From Uranotaenia lowii (Eukaryota > Arthropoda > Insecta > Diptera > Culicidae): a DNA stretch of 64,000 nucleotides. Shown in pieces: positions 12,600 to 26,212 of the stretch. The position numbers and the translations under genes were made by a program. Positions within the stretch are counted from its first letter, which is position 1. Every line of letters begins with the position of its first letter. Below the pieces are notes generated by a model. It worked only from the letters and a program-made list of their open reading frames with translations. It was not told the DNA's origin and did no database searches. The stretch lies in contig NC_073693.1 of assembly GCF_029784155.1 (NCBI RefSeq), positions 289,636,875-289,700,874 of the forward strand, in the 5' to 3' direction.

Positions 12600-15500
12600 C
12601 CTTTAGAAGCGTTTTTCGGCGATTCTGAGCTTAATTTGGGATCACAACTTTAAAATGCGATTTCTGGTCTTTAGAAGCGTTTTTCGGCGATTCTGAGCTT
12701 AATTTGGGATCACAACTTTAAAATGCGATTTCTGGCCTTTAGAAGCGTTTTTCAGCGATTCTGAGCTTAATGTGGGATCACAACTTTAAAATGCGATTTC
12801 TGGCCTTTAGAAGCGTTTTTCAGCGATTCTGAGCTTAATTTGGGATCACAACTTTAAAATGCGATTTCTGGCCTTTAGAAGCGTTTTTTAGCGATTCTGA
12901 GCTTAATTTGGGATCACAACTTTAAAATGCGATTTCTGGCCTTTAGAAGCGTTTTTAGCGATTCTGAGCTTAATTAGGGATCACAACTTTAAAATGCGAT
13001 TTCTGGCCTTTAGAAGCGTTTTTTAGCGATTCTGAGCTTAATTTGGGATCACAACTTTAAAATGCGATTTCTGGCCTTTAGAAGCGTTTTTCAGCGATTC
13101 TGAGCTTAATTTGGGATCACAACTTTAAAATGCGATTTCTGGCCTTTAGAAGCGTTTTTAGCGATTCTGAGCTTAATTTGGGATCACAACTTTAAAATGC
13201 GATTTCTGGCCTTTAGAAGCGTTTTTCAGCGATTCTGAGCTTAATTTGGGATCACAACTTTAAAATGCGATTTCTGGCCTTTAGAAGCGTTTTTAGCGAT
13301 TCTGAGCTTAATTTGGGATCACAACTTTAAAATGCGATTTCTGGCCTTTAGAAGCGTTTTTCAGCGATTCTGAGCTTAATTAGGGATCACAACTTTAAAA
13401 TGCGATTTCTGGCCTTTAGAAGCGTTTTTTAGCGATTCTGAGCTTAATTTGGGATCACAACTTTAAAATGCGATTTCTTACCTTTAGAAGCGTTTTTAGC
13501 GATTCTGAGCTTAATTTGGGATCACAACTTTAAAATGCGATTTCTGGCCTTTAGAAGCGTTTTTCAGCGATTCTGAGCTTAATTTGGGATCACAACTTTA
13601 AAATGCGATTTCTGGCCTTTAGAAGCGTTTTTCGGCGATTCTGAGCTTAATTAGGGATCACAACTTTAAAATGCGATTTCTGGCCTTTAGAAGCGTTTTT
13701 TAGCGATTCTGAGCTTAATTTGGGATCACAACTTTAAAATGCGATTTCTGGCCTTTAGAAGCGTTTTTAGCGATTCTGAGATTAATTTGGGATCACAACT
13801 TTAAAATGCGATTTCTGGCCTTTAGAAGCGTTTTTCAGCGATTCTGAGCTTAATTAGGGATCACAACTTTAAAATGCGATTTCTGGCCTTTAGAAGCGTT
13901 TTTTAGCGATTCTGAGCTTAATTTGGGATCACAACTTTAAAATGCGATTTCTGGCCTTTAGAAGCGTTTTTCAGCGATTCTGAGCTTAATTTGGGATCAC
14001 AACTTTAAAATGCGATTTCTGGCCTTTAGAAGCGTTTTTCAGCGATTCTGAGCTTAATTTGGGATCACAACTTTAAAATGCGATTTCAGGCCTTTAGAAG
14101 CGTTTTTCAGCGATTCTGAGCTTAATTTGGGATCACAACTTTAAAATGCGATTTCTGGCCTTTAGAAGCGTTTTTCGGCGATTCTGAGCTTAACTTGGGA
14201 TCACAACTTTAAAATGCGATTTTTGGCCTTTAGAAGCGTTTTTCAGCGATTCTGAGCTTAATTTGGAATCACAACTTTAAAATGCGATTTCTGGCCTTTA
14301 GAAGCGTTTTTCGGCGATTCTGAGCTTAATTTGAGATCACAACTTTAAAATGCGATTTCTGGCCTTTAGAAGCGTTTTTCAGCGATTCTGAGCTTAATTT
14401 GGGATCACAACTTTAAAATGCGATTTCTGGCCTTTAGAAGCGTTTTTCAGCGATTCTGAGCTTAATTTGGGATCACAACTTTAAAATGCGATTTCTGGCC
14501 TTTAGAAGCGTTTTTCAGCGATTCTGAGCTTAATTTGGGATCACAACTTTAAAATGCGATTTCTGGCCTTTAGAAGCGTTTTTCAGCGATTTTGAGCTTA
14601 ATTTGGGATCACAACTTTAAAATGCGATTTCTGGCCTTTAGAAGCGTTTTTCGGCGATTCTGAGCTTATTCTGAGCTTAATTTGGGATCACAACTTTAAA
14701 ATGCGATTTCTGGCCTTTAGAAGCGTTTTTCAGCGATTCTGAGCTTAATTTGGGATCACAACTTTAAAATGCGATTTCTGGCCTTTAGAAGCGTTTTTCA
14801 GCCGATTCTGAGCTTAATTTGGGATCACAACTTTAAAATGCGATTTCTGGCCTTTAGAAGCGTTTTTCAGGCGATTCTGAGCTTAATTTGGGATCACAAC
14901 TTTAAAATGCGATTTCTGGCCTTTAGAAGCGTTTTTCGGCGATTCTGAGCTTAATTTGGGATCACAACTTTAAAATGCGATTTCTGGCCTTTAGAAGCGT
15001 TTTTCAGCGATTCTGAGCTTAATTTGGGATCACAACTTTAAAATGCGATTTCTGGCCTTTAGAAGCGTTTTTCAGCGATTCTGAGCTTAATTTGGGATCA
15101 CAACTTTAAAATGCGATTTCTGGCCTTTAGAAGCGTTTTTCGGCGATTCTGAGCTTAATTTGGGATCACAACTTTAAAATGCGATTTCTGGCCTTTAGAA
15201 GCGTTTTTCGGCGATTCTGAGCTTAATTTGGGATCACAACTTTAAAATGCGATTTCTGGCCTTTAGAAGCGTTTTTCAGCGATTCTGAGCTTAATTTGGG
15301 ATCACAACTTTAAAATGCGATTTCTGGCCTTTAGAAGCGTTTTTCAGCGATTCTGAGCTTAATTTGGGATCACAACTTTAAAATGCGATTTCTGGCCTTT
15401 AGAAGCGTTTTTCGGCGATTCTGAGCTTAATTTGGGATCACAACTTTAAAATGCGATTTCTGGCCTTTAGAAGCGTTTTTCAGCGATTCTGAGCTTAATT

Positions 15501-18260
15501 TGGGATCACAACTTTAAAATGCGATTTCTGGCCTTTTAGAAGCGTTTTTCAGCGATTCTGAGCTTAATTTGGGATCACAACTTCTGGCCTTTAGAAGCGT
15601 TTTTCAGCGATTCTGAGCTTAATTTGGGATCACAACTTTAAAATGCGATTTCTGGCCTTTAGAAGCGTTTTTCAGCGATTCTGAGCTTAATTTGGGATCA
15701 CAACTTTAAAATGCGATTTCTGGCCTTTAGAAGCGTTTTTCAGCGATTCTGAGCTTAATTTGGGATCACAACTTTAAAATGCGATTTCTGGCCTTTAGAA
15801 GCGTTTTTCGGCGATTCTGAGCTTAGCTTGGGATCACAACTTTAAAATGCGATTTTTGGCCTTTAGAAGCGTTTTTCAGCGATTCTGAGCTTAATTTGGA
15901 ATCACAACTTTAAAATGCGATTTCTGGCCTTTAGAAGCGTTTTTCAGCGATTCTGAGCTTAGCTTGGGATCACAACTTTAAAATGCGATTTCTGGCCTTT
16001 AGAAGCGTTTTTCAGCGATTCTGAGCTTAATTTGGGATCACAACTTTAAAATGCGATTTCTGGCCTTTAGAAGCGTTTTTCGGCGATTCTGAGCTTAGCT
16101 TGGGATCACAACTTTAAAATGCGATTTTTGGCCTTTAGAAGCGTTTTTCAGCGATTCTGAGCTTAATTTGGGATCACAACTTTAAAATGCGATTTCTGGC
16201 CTTTAGAAGCGTTTTTCGGCGATTCTGAGCTTAATTTGGGATCACAACTTTAAAATGCGATTTCTGGCCTTTAGAAGCGTTTTTCAGCGATTCTGAGCTT
16301 AATTTGGGATCACAACTTTAAAATGCGATTTCTGGCTTTTAGAAGCGTTTTTCAGCGATTCTGAGCTTAATTTGGGATCACAACTTTAAAATGCGATTTC
16401 TGGCTTTTAGAAGCGTTTTTCAGCGATTCTGAGCTTAGCTTGGGATCACAACTTTAAAATGCGATTTTTGGCCTTTAGAAGCGTTTTTCAGCGATTCTGA
16501 GCTTAATTTGGGATCACAACTTTAAAATGCGATTTCTGGCTTTTAGAAGCGTTTTTCAGCGATTCTGAGCTTAATTTGGGATCACAACTTTAAAATGCGA
16601 TTTCTGGCTTTTAGAAGCGTTTTTCAGCGATTCTGAGCTTAATTTGGGATCACAACTTTAAAATGCGATTTCTGGCCTTTAGAAGCGTTTTTCAGCGATT
16701 CTGAGCTTAATTTGGGATCACAACTTTAAAATGCGATTTCTGGCCTTTAGAAGCGTTTTTCGGCGATTCTGAGCTTAGCTTGGGATCACAACTTTAAAAT
16801 GCGATTTTTGGCCTTTAGAAGCGTTTTTCAGCGATTCTGAGCTTAATTTGGGATCACAACTTTAAAATGCGATTTCTGGCCTTTAGAAGCGTTTTTCGGC
16901 GATTCTGAGCTTAATTTGGGATCACAACTTTAAAATGCGATTTCTGGCCTTTAGAAGCGTTTTTCAGCGATTCTGAGCTTAATTTGGGATCACAACTTTA
17001 AAATGCGATTTCTGGCTTTTAGAAGCGTTTTTCAGCGATTCTGAGCTTAATTTGGGATCACAACTTCTGGCCTTTAGAAGCGTTTTTCAGCGATTCTGAG
17101 CTTAATTTGGGATCACAACTTTAAAATGCGATTTCTGGCCTTTAGAAGCGTTTTTCAGCGATTCTGAGCTTAATTTGGGATCACAACTTTAAAATGCGAT
17201 TTCTGGCCTTTAGAAGCGTTTTTCAGCGATTCTGAGCTTAATTTGGGATCACAACTTTAAAATGCGATTTCTGGCCTTTAGAAGCGTTTTTCGGCGATTC
17301 TGAGCTTAGCTTGGGATCACAACTTTAAAATGCGATTTTTGGCCTTTAGAAGCGTTTTTCAGCGATTCTGAGCTTAATTTGGAATCACAACTTTAAAATG
17401 CGATTTCTGGCCTTTAGAAGCGTTTTTCAGCGATTCTGAGCTTAGCTTGGGATCACAACTTTAAAATGCGATTTCTGGCCTTTAGAAGCGTTTTTCAGCG
17501 ATTCTGAGCTTAATTTGGGATCACAACTTTAAAATGCGATTTCTGGCCTTTAGAAGCGTTTTTCGGCGATTCTGAGCTTAGCTTGGGATCACAACTTTAA
17601 AATGCGATTTTTGGCCTTTAGAAGCGTTTTTCAGCGATTCTGAGCTTAATTTGGGATCACAACTTTAAAATGCGATTTCTGGCCTTTAGAAGCGTTTTTC
17701 GGCGATTCTGAGCTTAATTTGGGATCACAACTTTAAAATGCGATTTCTGGCCTTTAGAAGCGTTTTTCAGCGATTCTGAGCTTAATTTGGGATCACAACT
17801 TTAAAATGCGATTTCTGGCTTTTAGAAGCGTTTTTCAGCGATTCTGAGCTTAATTTGGGATCACAACTTCTGGCCTTTAGAAGCGTTTTTCAGCGATTCT
17901 GAGCTTAATTTAGGATCACAACTTTAAAATGCGATTTCTGGCCTTTAGAAGCGTTTTTCAGCGATTCTGAGCTTAATTTGGGATCACAACTTTAAAATGC
18001 GATTTCTGGCCTTTAGAAGCGTTTTTCAGCGATTCTGAGCTTAATTTGGGATCACAACTTTAAAATGCGATTTCTGGCCTTTAGAAGCGTTTTTCGGCGA
18101 TTCTGAGCTTAGCTTGGGATCACAACTTTAAAATGCGATTTTTGGCCTTTAGAAGCGTTTTTCAGCGATTCTGAGCTTAATTTGGAATCACAACTTTAAA
18201 ATGCGATTTCTGGCCTTTAGAAGCGTTTTTAGCGATTATGAGCTTAATTTGGGATTACAA
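12600..18260. repeat. 68-bp satellite array, about 83 monomers
   Basis: Head-to-tail monomers of 68 bp begin CCTTTAGAAGCG, pass GCGATTCTGAGCTTAA and GGGATCACAACTTTAAAA, and end GCGATTTCTGG. Most variation lies at three sites: tttttCGGCG / CAGCG / TAGCG; taATTTGGG / taATTAGGG / taGCTTGGG; and tTTCTGG / tTTTTGG. The TAGCG and ATTAGGG types cluster in the first quarter, and GCTTGGG in the last. The left edge is hidden by the gap. The right edge breaks off near 18260 within a degraded monomer. No ORF or transcription signal is evident; heterochromatic or centromeric location is possible but not shown. Confidence 0.97.
15578..18260. repeat. Higher-order repeat within the 68-bp satellite
   Basis: A deleted 55-bp monomer (caacttctgg junction, missing 13 bp) occurs at 15578, 17061 and 17864. 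The spacings are 1483 bp (21 x 68 + 55) and 803 bp (11 x 68 + 55). The gcttagctt variant sits at 15821, 15957 and 16093 and again at 17304, 17440 and 17576, each exactly 1483 bp later; 18107 follows 17304 by 803 bp. So blocks of 22 and 12 monomers were duplicated as units. Confidence 0.9.
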
Positions 18261-19350
18261 CGAAAAGCTTCATCTATGTTTTAACATCTTTTTGACATGA
18301 TGGTATTTGCAATAATAATACTATATTTAATCAAATCCATTATTAGCAGATGTCATAGAATCATTCACACATCTTAAATACTTGTGAAACGCTGTTGCAG
18401 CTACATTGTTGTAAAGCATTATGGACCACGAACATCAAATCAGGCGAGCAGCACTTCAAACGACTCATTTCCCCTTACACCCGGAAAGCGGAAAGCGGAC
18501 CGAAATAATTACAGCACGGTTTGTTTACCGTGTCCAATCCTATCAATTCTCCACGCCGTCGACCACAATGTTAACCTCAATTATTTATTTTTTACATTTT
18601 CATATGTGCTGCTATTTAGTCGGGCCGCAATTTTCAAAGCATTGCAACCAAACAACCAAAACACACACCCACTCCTCGCATCTCCAGTTCCATGCCACGT
18701 TGACGACGACGACGACGATGGCCAATTCAACTTGACACTCTAAGCTATAATTACCATAAAACTGTGCGACAACAACTTTTTACGAGCTATTTTACTGCAA
18801 CTTTAGTAACCGACACAGAATAGAGAACGAGAGATAGAATTTCAGCACCTGCTCTTCCATTTTTCCCCGTATTCAGACAGAGTCATTCATTGTTGCACAC
18901 GCTCAATGGAAACTACTTAAATGACTGACGCTTACCTACTTCAGCTGTTGGACCAAATATGTGGAATAAGTGGGAAGAACAAAGGTATGGGACATTGAAA
19001 AGGATTAAATATAATATGACAACAACACCCAACGGGCGGGCGCAGGGAAAATTCGTCGTCGTTACAGTTTTTTGGAATGTGTGGAAGGCAAAAACCTCTC
19101 CCTCCTACTCTGATCCAACCTGGTGGCTCCATAGAGTTCCTCTTCCTGTCAATTAAAGGGATTATATTCTGACGCGTCGAGCGAGGCAAAGAGCGTGAGC
19201 GCATTAAAATGGCACGGCTACACACAATAATGTTCGTGCTTTCGATAGGCTCTCGTACCGAACATTCACGTTATGGGTGTGTAGGCTCCTACCAAAGATG
19301 TCCCTTAATGATGATTGTTTAATGAATTACACCGGATTACGGTAATGACA
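18261..19350. other. Less AT-rich island beside the satellite
   Basis: From about 18380 to 19330 the composition is balanced, with a short GAC microsatellite near 18700-18718, and no transposon end is seen. An ATG ORF at 18421-18732 (104 residues, poly-Thr near its C-terminus) overlaps another open frame, has no recognisable domain and is probably not a gene. The island may hold host regulatory sequence or an exon whose frame I cannot see. Confidence 0.35.
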
Positions 19351-21498
19351 AATGTTTTTTCCGCCTGACGGGTGGCTTTGTCAAAATAGATTATCCTCAA
19401 GCTAGATTGTGCATTATGTTGAGCGAGTTTATGTGCGATGTTTGCATAAACTTTAGGGAGTTTGACCTTGATTTTCAGAAATACTGCAACGATATAAGAA
19501 ACAAATAACAGTTTAAAAAAATTTATACCAGTTTAATTTATTTATTTTTTGTATGTTCATTAAGTTTATCATACAATCCAATTTGAATCTATCAATACAA
19601 AATGGTTATTCAACGACGTTTGCTTTCTACGGATTTGAAAGCGCTCGTTCAAGCGCTGAAGAAAATGGAATGGAATCGGATGCTTCATTCACTGTTACAA
19701 AACCATGCGCGGTCCTATAAGCGACAAAAAACCATTACAAATCCGCTAATGCTAGAATTTCTATAAAAACTTAAAACTTTTTCTAGTAGACGTGCTTTTA
19801 ATTTTAAAAAATTTTCCACTCCTTAGGAGTGTTTATTCAAGAAAAAAGTTTATTTATCACTTAAACAAAAGCCTCAATATTGAAAAAAAAAAAAATCGGT
19901 TCACCAAACTCAAGCAGCTGTAACTTGTAATTCCCTGGACTGATATAACTTTTGTTAAGTTACTTAGAGTGTTGACTATGAATTTTCTTACGTTTCTATT
20001 TTGAAGTGTTATTAATGTTGCAAGCAGCTCAAGCAATATGGATGTAAAATTTTCGATAGATTTAAAACATTACCATTACCAGATAATTTTTGATGAGTTT
20101 TGATAACACCAATAGAAAGTCATATAAATGATAAAAAAAATCACCTTTATTTATTGTTGGTTGACTTTTAGAAGATGTTAGGAATTTATCCAGTCAGTTT
20201 GAGAATTGAATGTTATCAATTTTGTGATTCCAAGTAAATTGCGTCACTATCATAAGAACGGATTGGAGGATCAGGAAACATTGAAAAATGCACACTACTT
20301 TTTATGCTCAGTAGTTAAAATGAACTTTTCCAAAGTTTAGCTATATAGGACTTCAACTTGATATTAGATCCAACTCTCAGTTTCAAAAGTTAGAAAAAAG
20401 GACCGTAATCAAAAATATCATCTTGAAACAATGTAAAAATTTAACATTTAAGTAGAAAGCATGCCACCTAAAATTTCGGAACATTTAAGTATAGAGAAAA
20501 ATCTGAAGTAATACACAAAAATACAAAAAAAAGTTTCGTACCAGATATCAGATCAAAAAAACAATCTATCAATCACAAGTGAGTTTAAGAAATAAACACT
20601 TGAACTCGATTAACAAAAATAAAATCAAGATCAAAAGAAATCAGCTTTTATATTTTACCTTCAAATATAACTGAAAATCCAGATTCATAAAGCCAAATTC
20701 AGAATATTAATATAAATTAACAATTTAATTCAGAATTAAATTTAACTGTTTGGATTACAGTTTCTTATCTTACGATTATTAACTAAAATTTTAAATAATT
20801 TGTGATTGTTTCGAATTTTTATTCCAAATACTCAAAACAGATTTGCCTTTATTCAAGGTTTCAAATGCTAAGAGAAAAGTAATCCAAAAACATGACAGTT
20901 TAAATTCTTTTTTTTATTTCCTAATTTATAGTGCAATTTGCCAATCCCTAACTGAAAATTGAAAAAAGATAATGATGACACAAATTTTAAAGACATTTTC
21001 AAACATTATATTGATAAGAAAAATGTTGCTGTAAAATTAGATGAATAGTGACTTTTCCTGAATTGTTAAATATTTGTCAAACTCTGCTCTGCCAATTCAC
21101 AATAAGATTCAATTAGTGTATTTAGTACAAAGTCCGAAAAAACGATATTTGAAATAATGAGAAAAAATAAAAAATTAAGTTTATTTTCATTATTCTTTAA
21201 ATTTTCTGGATTTGTCCAATTAATTTTTTGATTTTTTCATCCTGACGATCATGCTTAAAGAAAACAGGGGAAAACACAAATCGAAAAAAACTCAGTTTAT
21301 GACGACTCCAGCAAAAAAGATCAATTTTTTGTTCAAATCAATCTTCAGCAATTTTAAAATACTTGATCAGATAGGGATAGGAGTTTTTGAATAGGAATGA
21401 TGGCTAAACTAAATTGAAACTTGATAGATTAAGCGTTCTTAAGTAACCGGAAGAAAATAAGTTCGCTAACCAAAAGTTTGCGTAACTTATTTGTATAT
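19351..21498. other. AT-rich DNA, nothing recognised
   Basis: There are no domains, RNA genes or terminal repeats that I can support. Confidence 0.5.
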
Positions 21499-21614
21499 TG
21501 AACTATAATTCTGGATTTTTTTCTGACACAAGGGTATCCACTTGCTTTTATCCACTCAAAAGGAAGGCTGACTAAGGAACAGTGCAAAAATATAAAAAAA
21601 AATACAGGCTCAAC

Positions 21615-21635
21615 AAAGTTTGCCGGGTCAGCTAG
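21615..21635 (+). mobile_element. Helitron-like 3' terminus
   Basis: The sequence gccgggtcagCTAG (ending at 21635) followed by T is shared with the end of the element at 58393 (ccgggtcagCTAG). It is close to the ends at 61704 and 63594 (gggatcagCTAG). CTAG followed by T fits the Helitron CTRR|T rule. The 5' end of this copy is not visible; at least the segment from about 21500 may belong to it. Confidence 0.5.
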
Positions 21636-24600
21636 TGTAATATACAACAAGTGTTGATGCTGCATGAAATCCATTTCTAATTAAGTTTCGGGCGATGGAG
21701 GGTTCCTCATTAGGATATATTTTTGTATTTAAAATTATTTTCAAAATCGAAGGAAAATCGTCAATTCAGAATCAGTACTAAATGCTCTAATAAAACTTTA
21801 CTTTAAGAATTAAAAGCTAATACGTATCTGAAATTTTAATACAAAACAAAAATTCGCATTTTGTATTTTTTTTTGTTAGTTGGTTTATAGAGATTTTTTA
21901 AGTTTTACAAAGTCTAATAAAATATTTAAAGAGTAAAGCTAAACTCATTTCAAAATCTAATGCAGAACTATTTTCATTTGCGTTTACAATAAATTCTTGA
22001 TAAGATTGTAAAATAAGAATCGAGGTTCTGAATCCCAGTAAAGATTTTATTGAACTAATTTATTTCACCCTTAATTTTCCATCATTCAAATATGAATAAG
22101 GAAACTTCAAATTATCCTATATTATGAAAATCAAAAACAAAAATTCAAATTTAAGATTCGATTTAATATAATTCTGAAATCTATCACATAAAACAGTTAT
22201 ATTATGGATAACCGTGAAAAAATGCAAGTACTGCAAAACAGAAATCGAATACAAAATATTAGGAGATTAAATTTAACTTTATTTTTTCAAGATTGGTAAT
22301 TTCAAGTAAACGCGTTAAAACACAAAAGATTTCAGCAACAATGAATCAAACGAAGAGATTGTGTGTTTGTAACTTTTGCGTTCCCCATGAGTTTTAGAGC
22401 CGAAAAGGAATTAAAAGTATTTTAAAAGCTATTTCAATGTCACGGAATTGGTGTTTAGCGATAGGGATTTTGATCTACATTCACAATTATAACACAAGAA
22501 ATTAAAATTTACACTTTCCGACGTGTGAAGAATTTGAAAACTGATTTTGACTTTTTTAACACTGAGTGCATACTTGCATTCTTCTATCAGCTCGTATTTC
22601 CGTTATAACTTTTGAAAATACAATGTAAAATAACATTTAAAAAATGGTGCACTTTTAAGTGTTAAATATCAAAAAAAATTAGAGAAAGGTTTCACTCAAG
22701 GATCAATTTTTTTAAAGACTGTGACTTCTGCGCAGAAAAATTATAAAAGTAACATTCCCCGTTTTGTAAGAACGGAAATTTTGGAAAAATTTGAAACCTA
22801 AATCAATCTTGGTTATTTTTTAATTCACAAGTGAAAAAAGTTGTGAAATAGATCCAAATTTTCAGTATTAAATATTTATAACTAAACAAACCTTCTCTCT
22901 GTGATCTTTGCAACGGTGTCTCTGATTGAATCATTTTATTTATCGAAAATAAGCATCACTAAATTTTGCACCATTTGAAAGCTGGGACTTTCCCCTTTCA
23001 TTTTAGCTTAAATTTGAAATAATCCATCGGAGGGTCTAGAACAACTAATCTTTTTAAAGATTGTTTAAACTTTTTAATGATTTTTTTAAAGGCAAAATCA
23101 TACTTATCACTGTGCAAACGTTCGTCTTACCTTCAGAAATAATCCAACTCCGAATGTCGATGAAATGATTTATTAAGAAATTTCCCTGGACACAACCCTG
23201 TAGAAGACATCAAAGTGATACAAATTAAGAGAAAAGAGTTAGAATGTGACAAACAGAGTGATTATTATTTCATTTGATAAATCTAATAAAACTTCTCATC
23301 AATGATTGTACCAAGACCAGAAATAGTATTCTACGAAGTTAGTTATTGATTTCAGAGTGTATAAATGTTTAGGACGGTTTATTTACATTAAAAATTTATA
23401 TTTTACATAAATTTGTTCAGGATAATCTGAAGTAAAGTGCATTTGTAGGGTTTTATTATGAAAAAAATGTATCCAGCTTTTCATGAAAATTTAGTTATTT
23501 ATATTTTGAGCTTGGTGTTGCTTGAGCTTGAGTTGGTGTGAGAAATTCATGAACAAATAACTGGGACTAGGACACAAATTGGACCAACTTCTCACATGTA
23601 AGCCCCAATTTGAAATAATCCACCTGTATTTTAAAACCAAATATCTTTGTTGAAAATCTTTCATCCTTTTTGATGATTTCTGATTAAGGTTTTCATACTT
23701 TTCACTTTTAATTGATTAAAAGTAACTTAAGACACAGGTACGACAAGGCTGATTAGGTATTAAACTAAAAAAATTCAACCTATTGTTTATGTTTGATTGT
23801 GTAAATTAACGTTTTAGGAGGCATTCGTATATATAAAAATGTGGTTGAATTTAAGTTTTCAAGCGAGAATTCAAGGTTTTTCATTTTTGTCAAAAGTACA
23901 CGAGCTAAACCTAATGCCTTTCATCGATTTTTTTTATCGATAAAAAGGAAAAAGAAGATGACAAAATCTCAACATCAGCTTTGTTTTCAACGATTTGAAA
24001 TGGTTGAGTTGATGCAATACTATTATCTGAAAATATGTTCCCAATTCACTTTAAGTTATCGGATTTTTTGCGATTTTTTTTGTTTTCTAAAAATTATGCA
24101 TTTGTTCAAATTAATGAATTTGTTTTTCAAATTTCCTAGATAAAATTAAAAAAAAACAATGGGTTTTTATCTGGTAGTATGGGCAACATTTGTCTGTGAA
24201 TTTCTGCATTTTTGGTTTTCCCCTAGAATGATATTTACTAAGATACTTATTTGAATAAATATAACATCGTGTCATGAATAAAATTCAAAGCGGTTGCTTT
24301 TCTACATTTATTTGCCCAGATTATGCACATATTCAAAATGTTACATTGCTCAAAGTATGAAATGAGTAACCAAATTTTCAAGTACAGCCTGCAGGTGCCG
24401 GCTTTTTTTATATGACCGGAACAAAGTTGAAATCTATCTTTTGTCTCTTGAAGTTGAAACATAACAAGGAGGGGTGAGTGAGTCTATAATAAAAATTAAC
24501 TCAAATTTTCAATAAATTGGAAAAAAACTGGCTTGCAGCAAACTTGTATACAATCTGAATTGCACAAAATAAAAAAAAATCGAGAAAATTTAAATCAAAC

Positions 24601-26204
24601 ATTTGAAAATTGCGTAAACATCAGGTGATACTACCACTGATAAACTGATATAACTCTGCACCACATTTCCATCAACCAAAGGTTCGTGTCTTCACTGCTT
24701 AGTAAGTGAATAATACACTGGTTGTTATGGGGCGCTGGCATTCAAAAATTTCTCCACGTGTTCAAATGACACGTAGAAAAATATATAGAAATTTCATTAT
24801 CTACCAAGCATTTTTGGCCTGCTTCAATTTTTCTGCGTGCAAAAGTATAAGTTTCTATGGTGTTCAATTTTGTTATGTTTTCCTCCCAGTGAAAAAAGGT
24901 CCCGATGGTTGAAATGTACTAGATTCATTGAGCTTTGAAAATTGAGGAACAAAATTTGAAACGTGCCTACATATGAAAATCATTTCTCTATATTTAAATA
25001 AAAAACTATTCCAATTAATAGGATATTGGAATTAAAAAATAATTTCATAATATAATTGAATTGAAGTTCAACATTTTTAAGAATTAATTTTAGCAAATGA
25101 ATAAAAGTTATTGATTTAAAGACTTTCAAAGCGAAAAAGTTCTTTATTTTATCTTATAAATCGCAGTTCTTTAAAAATGGATATTCTGGTGATCGATGTA
25201 GTCTAGGCATTTTATTAGAGAATATTTTTTTTAGATCCTCTGAGATTTATTCAAATTCCCCCTTTGGATAAAATTTTTAAAAGATCATACAACTTCCCCA
25301 ATAAGAATGGAATTGATCCAATACAGTGAAACTAAAATTCAAACTAACTGAGTTACATAACTCTTCATAAAAAATATTTTCGAATTGTCAAATGAAAATT
25401 GAATGATTTACAAAAAATCGAAATTCAGCTATTGGTATCATTACATGATCGGGAAACGAAGCTTAGGGAATGATGAGCTAGTTGGCGCCAGGAACTATGG
25501 GCGATGAATATTTTTCTCTTCCGCAGGGGAAGTTATATCAGCTTATCAGTGATACTACTACCGTCTTCTGCAGTTTGGCTTTCGCTATTTCAACTGTTCG
25601 AATTTTTGAAGAATTTATCAATTTTTGTTTAAAATGCTTTAATCTTTATTTATCCCCCAGTTCGAGATTTTTAGATAAATCGGAGTGACGAAAAAAATTG
25701 ATATTTGTTCAGATAATACTGATCAAATCTATGTTAAAGATTAATTTTTTTGTGTAAATAAACCATCAAAATATTTGATTTTAAATAAATTCTGGATCCA
25801 AAAACTTTCACAAAATTTATATATTTTATTTTTTTTTTAATTTTTTTTGGTTGAATACTAAACGTAAGAAATAGAAAATGAACCAAATTCGTATCAAAAT
25901 TGAAAATAAGTAAGCTACTTTTAAGAAAACAACATTTTTTGGTCCAAAAATTTTGTATTCAACTGACCAAACTGTGTGTCTAGCGTAAAATATTTTCGAT
26001 ACCAGTGCCATCAAAAAATGCGGATTTTTGTGCACTTAAACCTTGCTGAACAAAGCATGTTGTTTGTATGATTGTGTGAAGAGCTATTCAAAGTTTAATC
26101 CTTAATAACAATCACAATTTAGGACATTTTTTATTTAATTTATCAAATTCGTCTTACTAAATACCTACTTCAAAATCAAAACAATTGCAAAAAATACTTG
26201 GATG
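21636..26204. other. AT-rich DNA; one weak inverted pair
   Basis: This is mostly featureless. ACTGATAAACTGATATAACT (about 24635-24654) recurs in inverted orientation at about 25535-25554 as a close variant (aGTTATATCAGCTTATCAGT). The pair may mark the arms of a decayed inverted-repeat element of roughly 0.9-1 kb. At about 23510-23535 there is a short run resembling the (TTGAGC)-rich head of the repeat family at 43.95 kb. No gene is supported. Confidence 0.35.
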
Positions 26205-26212
26205 GTTTGAAG

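Noticed and set aside
12600..18260. Regular direct repeats considered as a CRISPR array
   Set aside because: Monomers are contiguous without unique spacers, and the setting is eukaryotic with no cas genes. It is a satellite.
18384..18743. Two overlapping ORFs of about 104-119 residues considered as a host gene
   Set aside because: Two frames over the same DNA are equally open, neither resembles a known family, and no splice or polyadenylation context supports either.
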